This document shows, piece by piece, positions 51,561 to 62,957 of a DNA stretch of 64,000 nt. The notes under the pieces were generated by a model. That model did no database searches and was not told where the DNA came from. It worked only from the letters and a program-made list of their open reading frames with translations. The position numbers were made by a program, and so were the translations under genes. The stretch covers positions 21,036,589 to 21,100,588 of the forward strand of contig OZ038320.1 in assembly GCA_964035795.1 (NCBI GenBank), read 5' to 3'. The number at the start of each line of letters is the position of its first letter. Positions within the stretch are counted from its first letter, which is position 1. This DNA is from Pterobdella sp. o SKG-2022. Its lineage: Eukaryota; Annelida; Clitellata; Hirudinida; Piscicolidae.

Positions 51561-52705
51561 CGCGTTAAAGTTAAAATAAAAAATAAGGAAATATAAAAAA
51601 CTCGTGGTGAACCAGATCTTTCGAAATAATGTTAAGAAATAAATCCTCTAATATACTTGATATTAAGATTCGGAGAGTTCTAGTGAAATGGACCAAAAAA
51701 AGCAGTTTTAGCGTAAGAATGAAAGGGAGAGATAATGAAGAGCTGAGAACGAAAAGAGGAGCGTAGACCAGCACGTTTAGAAGGTAGTAAGAGGTCAGAA
51801 AGATAGGTAAGTAGAATGAGAGATTTTATGTATCAGAGAACAGATTTTGAAAAAAAAGCGAAAGTGAAGAGGTAGCCAGTAAAGATCTATAAGAGATGGA
51901 AAGATTTGAGAGAACAGGCGTGCAGCAGAGTTGAAAGGTTTAGTAAGAAGGAGGAGAATAGATTTAGGAAGATTATATTATAAAGAGTTGCATTAACCAA
52001 GACGGGAGAAAACAAAAGAGCAGACAAGAATCTCAAGAGAGGCATCATCGATATAAGAAGAGATCTGTCTGATGCGACGTAGGTGATAAAAACAAGAAGA
52101 AGCAACGGAGAGAATTTGAGGCTAAAAAGAAAGGGAAAAATCAAAAAAAAACAAAGACTAAGATTAGTGGGAAAGGGATAAATGGTAAGGTCAGAGATCA
52201 TAACGGGAGAGAGAGAGAGAGAGAGAGAGAGAGGAAGGGAGAAATTTTGACCTAGAAAGATAGATAAAGTTGAATTTAGAAGAATTTAGTTTGAGATGCA
52301 TGGAGTCACTCCAGGAAAGAATAGAAATAAGACAAAGAATACGTTTTTCAAAAGTAAAAAAAAGGAAGAAAGAGGAAAAGAAGAGGATGTAGTTATTATC
52401 AGCAAAGAGCTGACTTTGGAAAGATAAAAATTCGGTTAGACAAGGGAAATGAGAGGTATAAAGAATAAAGTGAAGAGGCACAAGTAAAGAGCTCTGAGGA
52501 ACACCAAAAAGAACAGAGAAAGGAGAAGAAGAAAAGTTGTTAATAAAAACAGTGGAAGAACGGTTAGAAAGATGGGAGGTAGCCAGGAAAGAGAGGAGCC
52601 AGAAATACCAAGAGGAGTTGAGACGCTGAAGTAAAAGTGAGTGGTAAAACGTATCAAAAGCAGAAGAGAAGTCAAGAGAAAGCTTTAGTGTTTGATTCAA
52701 ATCGT
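51560..52705 (-). mobile_element. CR1/L2-like reverse-transcriptase remnant
   Basis: The minus strand (52700-52191) reads LSLDFSSAFDTFYHSLLLQR, STVFINNFSSSPFSVLFGVP and QSSLLVPLHFILYTSHFP, then FADNNYILF in place of FADD. The following thumb region is frame-broken. The family differs from the other LINEs in the window. A (GA)n run at 52206-52232 lies within it. Confidence 0.75.
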
Positions 52706-53341
52706 TTTTGTTGATAGGCTAGTTTAGTTAATCATATTTACTTCAAATTATCAAGTGGCATCACACATACCATTTTCTCCAAAACTAAGATTCCAATAAA
52801 ATAAACGTTTCAAGTAGATACTTGATTTTTTGGTCAAAATAGTTTGCAGTAAGGTATTTAGTGTCTTGAAGCATAAGCCGTGCTTTAAAGAATCAAAGAA
52901 ACGCGTAAAACATAAAATAACAATTAATGATGATTGCAATTTTTAATCAGGAAAAGTTTAGCTCAACGCCTAAACATTATATTAAATTGCATTTAGTTTT
53001 CAGAAACAACTTTATTTATATAGGTTATCGTTATCATAAAAATTTCCAACAGTCTGCAACATTTAGTAATTTCTAAATACCCGGATCTCAAAACGCACGG
53101 TTTTTCAAATTCCTACTGCATAAAGAAAATTTCCATAGCAAGCAATTGTATCTTTTACACATGCATTAATTCTTTTATAAAATTGTTTTAGATGTAATTC
53201 AAAAAACTCAGATTATTTTCTTTCGAAGATGATCACAGATAACTGAAAAAACTGGGAGAATCAAGGATTACATCAATTTAGAAATAATATAGATTTTTCA
53301 ATTGGTAAATATAAAAACAGTAAAATTATTGAAAATGAAAA

Positions 53342-55680
53342 CTATAGGGATTTTTGAATTTTTCTCAAATACTCAACCACTTCTGTTTTTTTTGCGTCAA
53401 TGGCGCTGTCCAGTGGAGTGACTCCCCACCTGTTGAAATATTTTCATATTTGCAAAAATAAAATAATTCAGTTGATGATTTAAAAAATCCTTATTCAATT
53501 TCATGATTTTTTTTACCAATACTTGGAAATATATTTTTAAACCTGTCTTTAACATCAACATTAGTCTTGCATTTCTCCACGAGGAATTTCACGACCTGCA
53601 GCTGACCCTGGCATGCAGCCAGATGCAAGGGGGCTCTGCCGTCATAATCAGTTGCCTGCATATCATGGTTCTGCATTTTCAACAACCTCAGTGAAGCCAA
53701 GTCACCCATCGACGCTGAATATATTGCTTGTACCTTTGTTGATGCAAGTGTGGCACAAATATTTTTTAGAAGAGTGGTTATTTTCCTATTAAAAAAATTT
53801 GACTTATCGAAAAAGCTTCAATGAAGTTTTATAAAAACTTTAACTTAGTGTAAAGAAAAAAACCGTTTTTGATTCTTTATCTTGATTTTTTGCTTTGCCA
53901 GGATAGTTGGGACTAATTCTACCCTTGTTTCTTATTTGAATGAAATGAAAAATAAACTAAAAATTAACATTTTATAAGTTTTAAAATAATTTACTTTGAA
54001 CTGAAGTAGTGTAGGTCAAAAGAATCGCATAGCATTTGCGAGAACTGCATAGCCCTAATGCTGACATCTTTTGAATCAAGAAGTGGGGACCAAAAGAAGG
54101 CACCAAAAAGGTTAGGAACAACTAACATCATTCCTCCAGATACACCCGAAGTTGCAGGAATTCCTATTTGGAAAGAAAAATCTTTCGACATACCGCAAGA
54201 AAGCATTATAGATATAGTCGATTGAACGGAGTTTGAACTTAAAACTCTTTTTCCCGTTATTGGACAAACGCCATCATTAGCCAAAGTGCCAGCTATCACA
54301 GACATACTGCGGGTAGAGAGCTGTATAGAATGCAAACGTAAAAACAGGTCAATTGTATCTTGTATGTCTGTTCCATTAGGAAAGCAGAAATGTTTTCGAA
54401 GGTGGTGTGCTTGTGCTTGAACTTCTATGTTTGCACCCAAAGTGTGTTTGTGAAACATTCTATTCCAATCTATTTCTTCCAAACCTCCTGATAACTCTTT
54501 GTACCTTGGAATTATCACATGAAACATTTTTAACCATCATATACTTTCAATAGAAACTAAAACTTACATCTCAAAAACAGAATGTAACTTTTGATTCTTG
54601 ATATTCATTCCAAGTTTCAATAATGAAGTTATCAAAAGACTACCAGATTTTTGTACAGGATTTTGTTCTGAAGAAGTCTTTGATAAACTGAGAATCTACA
54701 AAAATGAACAAAAAATTTTAAATGAAAAGTTTTTGATTTTCTGTGAAAAAGTCAACCATTTGTTATGATAAAAAAAATAATAATTTAGGTTGAAACAATG
54801 AATTTTTAGATGAAAATCATGAACAAAAATTTGATGCTGTTTATCAAAGAAATGTGAATACTGTACCTTTTCAAAGTCATCATCATTCACGAGAGCTATA
54901 TTTGAAAGGTACTGACTTACAATCTTTTCACCTAACAAATTAAGTGCTAAAGCATAATTGATGGGCCTACAACAGGAATGAATTATTACTGGTTCTTCAG
55001 TGTCACCAACATCATGCTTTTGACCATCTATGGTGCATATAGATACAGCCCATTTTTCTGGACTTTTGCTTGATAATACTTTTGAATTTGAAGTCACCTG
55101 ATTGGTTTAATAATTATAAGATTTATAGCATGGCTCAAAATATCTTAGAAAAATAATTTTAAATAACAATTCAACTAACAGTTCCATTAAAATTTTTTCT
55201 GCATTCCCAATACATATCATCAACTTTAGTGCAAAATTTTGAGAAATCGGGTATTATTAAGTTATTGATGAAAAGCTGTCTTAGAAAGACCCTATTTTCA
55301 TTAATGAGCATTTTCATTTGAGATAAATTTATTTCAATTTCTTTTTTTTGAGAGTTTTCTTGAAGTGAATTTATGTTATTGAATAATTTACTAAGTCTGG
55401 GATCATTACTAGACACTCCAACATTTTTTATTCCATATAAAAATTTTGAAAGAGGAAAAGTTTGTTCTCCTTCTGAAAGCGTTTTAAAAAGTTCTTCCTC
55501 GAATTCATTATAACTAGTTTTACCAAGATTGAATAACAAGTTTCTTATGTTTTTTGTACTTTTCTCACAAAAATTTTTTCTAGAGGTAAATAAACATGCC
55601 AATGAGTTATTTTGTGAACTCAACCTTCGTCTATACAAATTGTGATAAAGCAAACGGCTTTTCGAAGTAAATAAAGTCAT
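53342..55680 (-). CDS. GLS: Glutaminase homologue with catalytic residues lost
   Basis: Seven phase-consistent exons read downward: 55680-55180, 55097-54867, 54695-54568, 54504-53995, 53930-53864, 53733-53543, 53429-53342. They give 571 residues (human GLS about 669, GLS2 about 602). The start MTLFTSKSRLLYHNLYRRR is a plausible mitochondrial presequence. Then come the N-terminal helical region (FPLSKFLYGIKNVG, DPRLSKLF), the serine-dependent beta-lactamase-like glutaminase fold (AVSICTIDGQKH, GDTEEPVIIHS, FCFPNGTDI, VIAGTLANDGVCPITGKRVL, SGGMMLVVPN) and C-terminal ankyrin repeats (DYDGRAPLHLAACQGQLQVV, TPLDSAI). The family hydrolyses glutamine to glutamate. Here the S-x-x-K nucleophile motif is SCCR (208-211). 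By my alignment Tyr249, Asn335, Glu381, Asn388, Tyr414 and Tyr466 of human GLS are all replaced. Open frames throughout argue for a selected pseudoenzyme. Exon 5 and its acceptor are the least certain. Confidence 0.88.
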
Positions 55681-55872
55681 GACAAACGACAATCAAAATT
55701 TTATTGTATTTCCAAAATAGTATAAATAAAAGGTCGCAATCTTTATTGAAAACCACTTAGATCAGTGTTATTAATTTAAAAGTAAACATTCAACTTAAAT
55801 GAAGATATTTAACAAAGTATAAATACAAATTATAATAAACTAAACAAACAATTACACGCTTGATTTGAGAAT

Positions 55873-55878
55873 TTTATT
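55873..55878 (-). promoter_or_regulatory. RagA polyadenylation signal
   Basis: AATAAA on the minus strand, 29 bases past the RagA stop codon and about 190 bases before the start codon of the downstream glutaminase homologue. Confidence 0.6.
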
Positions 55879-55906
55879 TTTACAAAATGATTTTTTTAAA
55901 ATGGCA

Positions 55907-57540
<1,634 letters not shown>

Positions 57541-57790
57541 TTTTTGAATAAAACTTTGATAAAATTAGAAGAAACACAAGCACCCAGTTTATCTAGACTA
57601 CCAGTCTAATCATCCAGCACGTGATATTTTCACATGATAAAAAAATTAAAAAGCATAAACTATTCAATTTCAAATATTGAATTATTTTTGAAAATAAAAA
57701 TAATTTATATACATAATTATTTTGTCTCTATGCTGTTAAAAATGAATTCAAGTTAGTAGTGACGAAACTTCGAGTCGTAATTAAGTAAAA
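57541..57790. promoter_or_regulatory. Putative bidirectional promoter of RagA and SelK
   Basis: Only 250 bases separate the two start codons, so both promoters and both 5-prime UTRs must share this interval unless upstream noncoding exons exist. I see no clear TATA box or other motif. Confidence 0.55.
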
Positions 57791-59470
57791 ATGCCATATC
57801 TCGCATCGGGTTATTTTCATTTTTTTCGAATTAAATTGTTTTTATATTTTATAGTAGTTAATTAAAGTCATTTTTTTCTCAAGGCGAGAGGGTGGTCTTA
57901 CCTTTAAGTTCCAAATTGTCTTTTATACCTAACTTTTTTTGGAGCATTGTGAACTTTTTCCTTTTTTTGTGAGTTTTTTATTTGCTCGTCTAAGAAATTC
58001 ATTGACAATTCATAAAAACAAAATAACAAACATGAAACACAATTGAATATTTTTTTCAGTTTCAGAACCATAGCTGAAGTAAGTAAAAAATATTTCGTTA
58101 TTCAATATTTTGAAATTTTCCATTTTTACCTCATGTATATTACAGCCATTCTATGGCGGAGATACAGGAAACTCACGAGATTACAGAGTTTCAGGGTAAG
58201 AGAATTAATCATAGAATTAATTTCAATTTAAAATAGTTATAAATTGGGTTTTTGTTTATTGTTATAAGAGATTTTTAAAATATAGGGCAAAATCTTTTTG
58301 ATTATTTAGAGCATATAAGTAGCCTATAACTAAGAACCAAACAGTTTGTTGACAGAAATGTATAAAGCTTTTTGCATTTATTAATATTGTTCGTTATTCT
58401 TTTAGAGACATTGCAAGTATCTTGTATTTTATAATTTCAGTTTTTTCTTCAAAAAATGAGAATTTCAAAGATACTTTATTTTAAAGAAACTAAAATTTTT
58501 GATAGGTACAATCTTATCATAATTCACAAGTAAGAATTTTTCAGATATATATAGGGATAATCATAGATAGTTAAGTAAGAGATTAAAGTTAATTTTTTAA
58601 GAAAGGTTGTAATTAAAGTTATTGTAATTATTTATTTCAAAGAATCTTTATTGTTTATTTATCTTCTTTCTCATCTTTCCATATCATTCTCATGTTATTC
58701 AATTTTAGTATTACAAAAAGTTCACTACATTTTTTTAAAGGATTTGTGTTATGAACACATTTTAAAAAATATCAATAAAAAAATTGTTTTTATGTTAGTC
58801 AAAGTTGAAGTTACTCACAAATTAAAATTTATTTATTGAAAGTAATTTGAACTAGAATAATCACTAAGTTTAGAGAAAAAAATTGTGTTTGTCGATATTT
58901 TTACAATATCTTTTATTAACTATGATAAGCTTTTCTCCATAGTTATCTGGTAGTGTTTTGGGCCTATCTATACTTTTAGTCGATAAACTCTGATGGGTTG
59001 TTTCACAAAAAATTTTTCATTTTCATATTAATCTTAATTATTATCCTAAACCATCTGTTCCTTCAATACACTACCTCATATTAGTCTCATTCCTTATCTT
59101 ATTCGAAACATTTAATTGCATTTGTTCAATTCTTAACCAGCCGGGGCCCTGATCCGTTTGGGCCTGGAGGAGGAGGCAGGGGGCGCAGAATGGGAGGGTT
59201 CCGAAGAGGTCCAGGTGGGTTTTCTTTTCCTATTCAGAATTACTTTACTATATACTGGTTTTATATAAAGGTACATTTTATTTTCATCAGAATTTTTAAA
59301 ACTTATTTACTGCTTTTTTATTTTCAATAAAAATAATTTCATTACATATGTATAATGATAAAATAATATAACGTAAATACTTTTTTGATATATCCAAAAG
59401 TTATTCTACTTGATACTATTGAGCAGGTGCTCCAAGCCCTCCTCCTATGAGTGGCGGAGGATGAGGTTAA
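57791..59470 (+). CDS. SELENOK: Selenoprotein K, UGA read as selenocysteine
   Basis: Six phase-consistent exons: 57791-57809, 57884-57968, 58060-58078, 58146-58195, 59141-59214, 59427-59470. They give 96 residues including selenocysteine (human 94). The order matches SelK: a short MPYLASG N-terminus, a single transmembrane segment (IPNFFWSIVNFFLFFF), then the Gly/Pro/Arg-rich cytosolic tail (YGGDTGNSRDYRVSGRG, PDPFGPGGGGRGRRMGG) and the end PPPMSGGG-U-G. The TGA at 59462-59464 is followed by one Gly codon and TAA. SelK sits in the ER membrane, acts in ERAD and supports DHHC6 palmitoylation. A SECIS hairpin at 59941-59980 supports recoding. Exons 1 and 3 are only 19 bases each, so automated gene finders would probably miss them. 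Confidence 0.9.
59462..59464 (+). other. UGA selenocysteine codon of SelK
   Basis: In-frame TGA at the exact place of the family's Sec residue (GGG-U-G), followed by GGT TAA. Confidence 0.88.
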
Positions 59471-59668
59471 TTGATTTCTGACCAATGATCTTTATTAGTC
59501 AGAAATCATACCACGTCTCTCTTATCTCCTTCAAGTTTTTTTTTGTAATTTAGACGTTATTTATTTGGTATTTAAAAGTATTTTCATTAATTTAATGTTC
59601 GTTTGATCTTATAGGATTATGATTAAATTTTCATCAAAGTTCACTCGTATTGTAAATCAAATTTCATC

Positions 59669-59674
59669 AATAAA
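59669..59674 (+). promoter_or_regulatory. AATAAA upstream of the SECIS
   Basis: A polyadenylation hexamer between the SelK stop codon and the SECIS. If used, it would give an mRNA without SECIS. Confidence 0.4.
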
Positions 59675-59936
59675 TCTTTTTCATTCATATTTATTTTGTT
59701 TTATAAGCAAATTCTTTATATAAACTTGGAGGTATTCAACTATCGGTTATAATTGATTTCATGCTTTTCAGAGATTATAATCAAATTGGCATTATAATTC
59801 ATGCTTAGGTTGAGGTGAAATTTGTTTTATAGAGTATCAATATTAACTATTTAATATTTTTGGTGTACCATGTTTTCTCCCAATGAATCATTCTATTAAA
59901 TGCCATTTGAATATTGTCTCTGAAGTGTGTATCAAT

Positions 59937-59984
59937 GTTGTGATGCGTGGCCGGGAAACTTCAATGCTGGCCGTGTTGATATAT
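59937..59984 (+). promoter_or_regulatory. SECIS element of SelK
   Basis: The 5-prime quartet strand TGAT (59941-59944) and the 3-prime TGAT (59977-59980) flank a ten-pair helix: 'gcgtggccgg' against 'ctggccgtgt', with G-U pairs only where shown by the sequence. The apical region starts with the unpaired AAAC (59956-59959), 11 bases after the quartet, the canonical spacing. It lies about 480 bases after the UGA and before the AATAAA sites at 60196 and 60276. No other stretch of the 3-prime UTR fitted the consensus. Confidence 0.88.
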
Positions 59985-60195
59985 TAGTCGACAGTTGATT
60001 GTCCATTTTTCAAACGTTTTTTTTTTAAATTTGTTTCAAATATTTTTTTCATGAAATCTTTTTTTTGCATGCACTTTCAAATAAATAGTTTAACTTTTTC
60101 GATAACTTAACGTAATTTTGCTAAATAAATAGAAACTACTGATGCGTGCGTCTTCATTTATTTTGTGCAATAACCACTCAAGTTATTCTTGTGCT

Positions 60196-60281
60196 AATAA
60201 ATTTTGTTCTTTGAAAGCTGTGGAGTTTATTTTCAATACGTGATTTCTTGTAGGTCCAAATGACCATTGTCTCCCAATAAA
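60196..60281 (+). promoter_or_regulatory. Two candidate SelK polyadenylation signals
   Basis: AATAAA at 60196-60201 and 60276-60281. The second lies inside the last coding exon of the opposing PGAM5-like gene. Confidence 0.5.
60226..60231 (-). promoter_or_regulatory. PGAM5-like polyadenylation signal
   Basis: AATAAA on the minus strand, starting one base after the stop codon. Confidence 0.55.
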
Positions 60282-61254
60282 GAGCTAAAAACTGTGCCGT
60301 CACATTGAATGTGTATCTTGGTTATGGAAGCGTGGCTGAAATGCATGCGCCTGAGTGCAGTTTCTGGTAATTGTAAAAGTCTGCAAAAGTTTTATCTGTC
60401 ATTATTGAAATCCAAAATTGCTTCAAGATACTGAATATGATAATGACATTCACCTTAGAGTAAAATATTTCAAAATGTTGTCTGCCAAAACCATTATCTC
60501 TTCAGTTTTTACAGATTCATCCCCAATAGAACGTGAAAAATATTCTTTGAAAAAGCTATCCATTCGAGATGAATCTTCTTCTTTAGCCTAAACAGTAAAC
60601 TACTTTATTTAATAAGTAAATAACCTAGTTCATTATTATAGAAAAATAGCAATTTTTTTGATATTTTGATTTTTATACAAGTTCTTTAAACTGAGAAATT
60701 TTTAAAAAAACATGTTTGTTCAAAATTAGCTGAAATTTTCGCAAAGTGAAATTATGTTGTAATTCATTAGCGAAACATTAAGTGAGAGTAGGATATTCTG
60801 ATAGAATCTATATAAAAGATAACCGAAGAGTAGTAAAGAAACTCTGGTGAGGGTTGTACTGGGAGGCCTTCCATAAGGAACTTCGAAAACTTCAAGTCAG
60901 TATCTCGAAAATGCTCATAAATAATTTTTGTAGTTTCAAACGTGTCTTGGGAATAAGAACTTATAATGTGCTTTGGTTTGGTGTTTAATTGTTTAAGTCT
61001 TAGGGCAGTTGCTTCTACTTGATTTTGTCCTAAAAAAATATAAAAAAATGTTTTCAAATAATTATTCTTAAAAAAAAGAAATAATGAACAAAAAAATTCC
61101 ATCAACATTTTTAAAAAACACAATGTAACTTTCGATGTATTAAGTAAATGAAAAGCTTACGACGCACACAAGAGCACATGTTCGAAAAAATATTCATGAA
61201 GGTTATTTGACTAAACCAATTTAAACTTAGAAAATCTTTCTCAGCATGTCGCAT
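60233..61254 (-). CDS. PGAM5-like protein, histidine-phosphatase fold, second His lost
   Basis: Four exons read downward (61254-61161, 61029-60824, 60587-60454, 60380-60233) join in phase to 193 residues. The C-terminal two thirds align with PGAM5, the mitochondrial Ser/Thr phosphatase: QVEATALRLKQLNTKPKHII, FETTKIIYE, EGLPVQPSP, MDSFFKEYFSRS, EEIMVLADNILKY, LPETALRRMHFSHASITKIH and GDNGHLDLQEI. The first exon supplies RHAE, the RHG-type motif bearing the first catalytic His. The second catalytic His (FICHANVIRY in human PGAM5) is replaced in VLADNILKY, and the Arg of SMTRAIETT is missing in SYSQDTFETT. Catalysis is therefore unlikely. Human PGAM5 (about 289) has an N-terminal membrane anchor not found here. 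An upstream exon may exist, since 'ttattatag' just before the start codon could be a splice acceptor. The 3-prime end converges on SelK. Confidence 0.75.
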
Positions 61255-61269
61255 CAATAATCCTATAAT

Positions 61270-62165
61270 AAAACTGTACACAAGTTGGCACTATTGAGTC
61301 AGGTTTAATTGGCTTTAAATACCCTTATGTCTTGGTATTCAGACAAAATAAAATTGTAAGAATGCTTTGGAGATTTTGCAAAATAGCCTCGTCTACACTG
61401 AACTTGATAATACTTGAACAAATGAAATTTAATTTTCACAAAAACTGGGTGTGAATTTTCATTATTTCTTTACCAATGATGATATTTTATTTTTTTTAAT
61501 GGATAAAAAATTAAATAAACTAATAAATACTTTGATGATAATAATATTAATATTTCAAATAAAGGGAAAATATCGTTTGATGACTCTAAAGTCTATTCGA
61601 TAACATTGGAATTTTTATTCAGTCACCTATATTTTTATGATTTTAAATTAATGAAATATTTAAAAACATATACTTCAAGCTAAGCTCGAACTATTTAAAA
61701 TTTTATTTTAGAAGACGTCAGTATAATAAGCTAAAAATAATACAAAAGGTGTTATATTTATTACTGCTTATAAAAGTCGTGGATTGAGAGTTTTTAAATA
61801 ACTTGACAAAGTTAAAATCGCTAGATATTTTCAAAAAATAAATAATTTTCAGAAACTATAACTCTGAAACATATATGCTTTTGAGATTGTTCAACTTCTT
61901 CCATGAATCGAGAATCTTTCGTATTTTCCAATTGATAGCTTTTGTTTCTGGTAATAATTTATAACTCTAAAAACCCTTGTTGCTTACTTTCACCGCTTAA
62001 AAAAAATAAATCAGGTTTTTGCAGAATTTTGATTTTTGAGTTTTGAATAACTTTGAGAAAATATTGTATTTTGAAGTTATTTATACACACTATAATAAAA
62101 GAAGTGTGCTGTTTTATGTGCAGCACTTATAGTTTCACCACTACAGTCTATTCATGAAAACTTCA
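61270..62165. other. No recognisable gene
   Basis: AT-rich. It may hold the promoter or a missed first exon of the PGAM5-like gene. Confidence 0.4.
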
Positions 62166-62169
62166 ATTT

Positions 62170-62345
62170 TAGATGTATGTATTAATAGGAAAACGATCAA
62201 GAGGAAGAATGAAGATAAATATGCTGAAGGACATGAGGGAAAAGGACTTGAAAGCAATAAAGAGTGAGACTGAAGATTGAAGAAGATAGAAACACCGGAT
62301 TTGAGAAACCTGCTGATGGCAGAAGAACTATGATGATGATGTATT
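62170..62345 (+). mobile_element. RTE-like LINE 3-prime end
   Basis: The frame GKRSRGRMKINMLKDMREKD followed by LKAIKSETED, then (GAT)n, is the typical end of an RTE-type polymerase and its microsatellite tail. Confidence 0.6.
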
Positions 62346-62446
62346 TATATTTCTAAAAAAATAAGTTAAAAGAAAAATGCATTTTGCAAAACTTATTTAT
62401 GGAAAAAAAATGAAAAGATGTTAATTTTTATTTAGCGTAAGTTTGA

Positions 62447-62670
62447 CATTGAAGGTCCGAGCTAATGGAACAGCTTGCCGAAAGGTTTAAGAAGAGTTAG
62501 AAAAGTGAAGGATTTTGGGAAGGGGTTGAAAACAAAGTTTTTAAAAGGATATAAACTTCTTTAACCTATAATTATCTTAGACTATCTTACACATTTATTA
62601 AGTAATCTTGAAACTCTCTGGGTTAAACATCACTATAATAAACTTGGTAGATTATTATTATTATTTTTGA
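62447..62670 (+). repeat. LINE 3-prime tail, copy 3 of 3
   Basis: 'ctaatggaacagcttgccg' begins a copy of the tail seen at 22980 and 35899, ending 'gggttaaacatcactataa' and an ATT microsatellite. Confidence 0.7.
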
Positions 62671-62739
62671 TTAGCTCTTTTTATTTTTAATATTTTTTTA
62701 AACCATAAAAACAGTTTAAAAAAACATATTTCATCAGTT

Positions 62740-62957
62740 TTTTGATTTTTATCGTAAAATGAGGAATATTTTAAAAAAATATATTTTTTTCAAAAAAACT
62801 AAAATTTTCAACAAATTCAACTTTTTCATAATTCATTAGAATATTTTCTTAAAATTTAGTTCTATTATAACGAAGTTAAATTTGTCGAAAATTTTAGTTT
62901 TTTTTGAAAAAAATATGTATTTCTAAAATCTTTCTTATTTTACGATAAAAATCAAAA
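62740..62957. repeat. Large imperfect hairpin
   Basis: The left arm starts 'tttgatttttatcgtaaaat' (62741). The right arm ends 'attttacgataaaaatcaaa' (62937-62956). The arms continue to pair inward through 'ctaaaattttc' and 'gaaaattttag' for about 80 bases each, leaving a loop of about 55 bases. This resembles a small foldback or MITE element. Confidence 0.7.

Noticed and set aside
60298..60360. Second possible SECIS near 'gttatggaagcgtggctg'
   Set aside because: There is no matching TGA quartet on the 3-prime side and no paired helix; the stretch is coding on the other strand.
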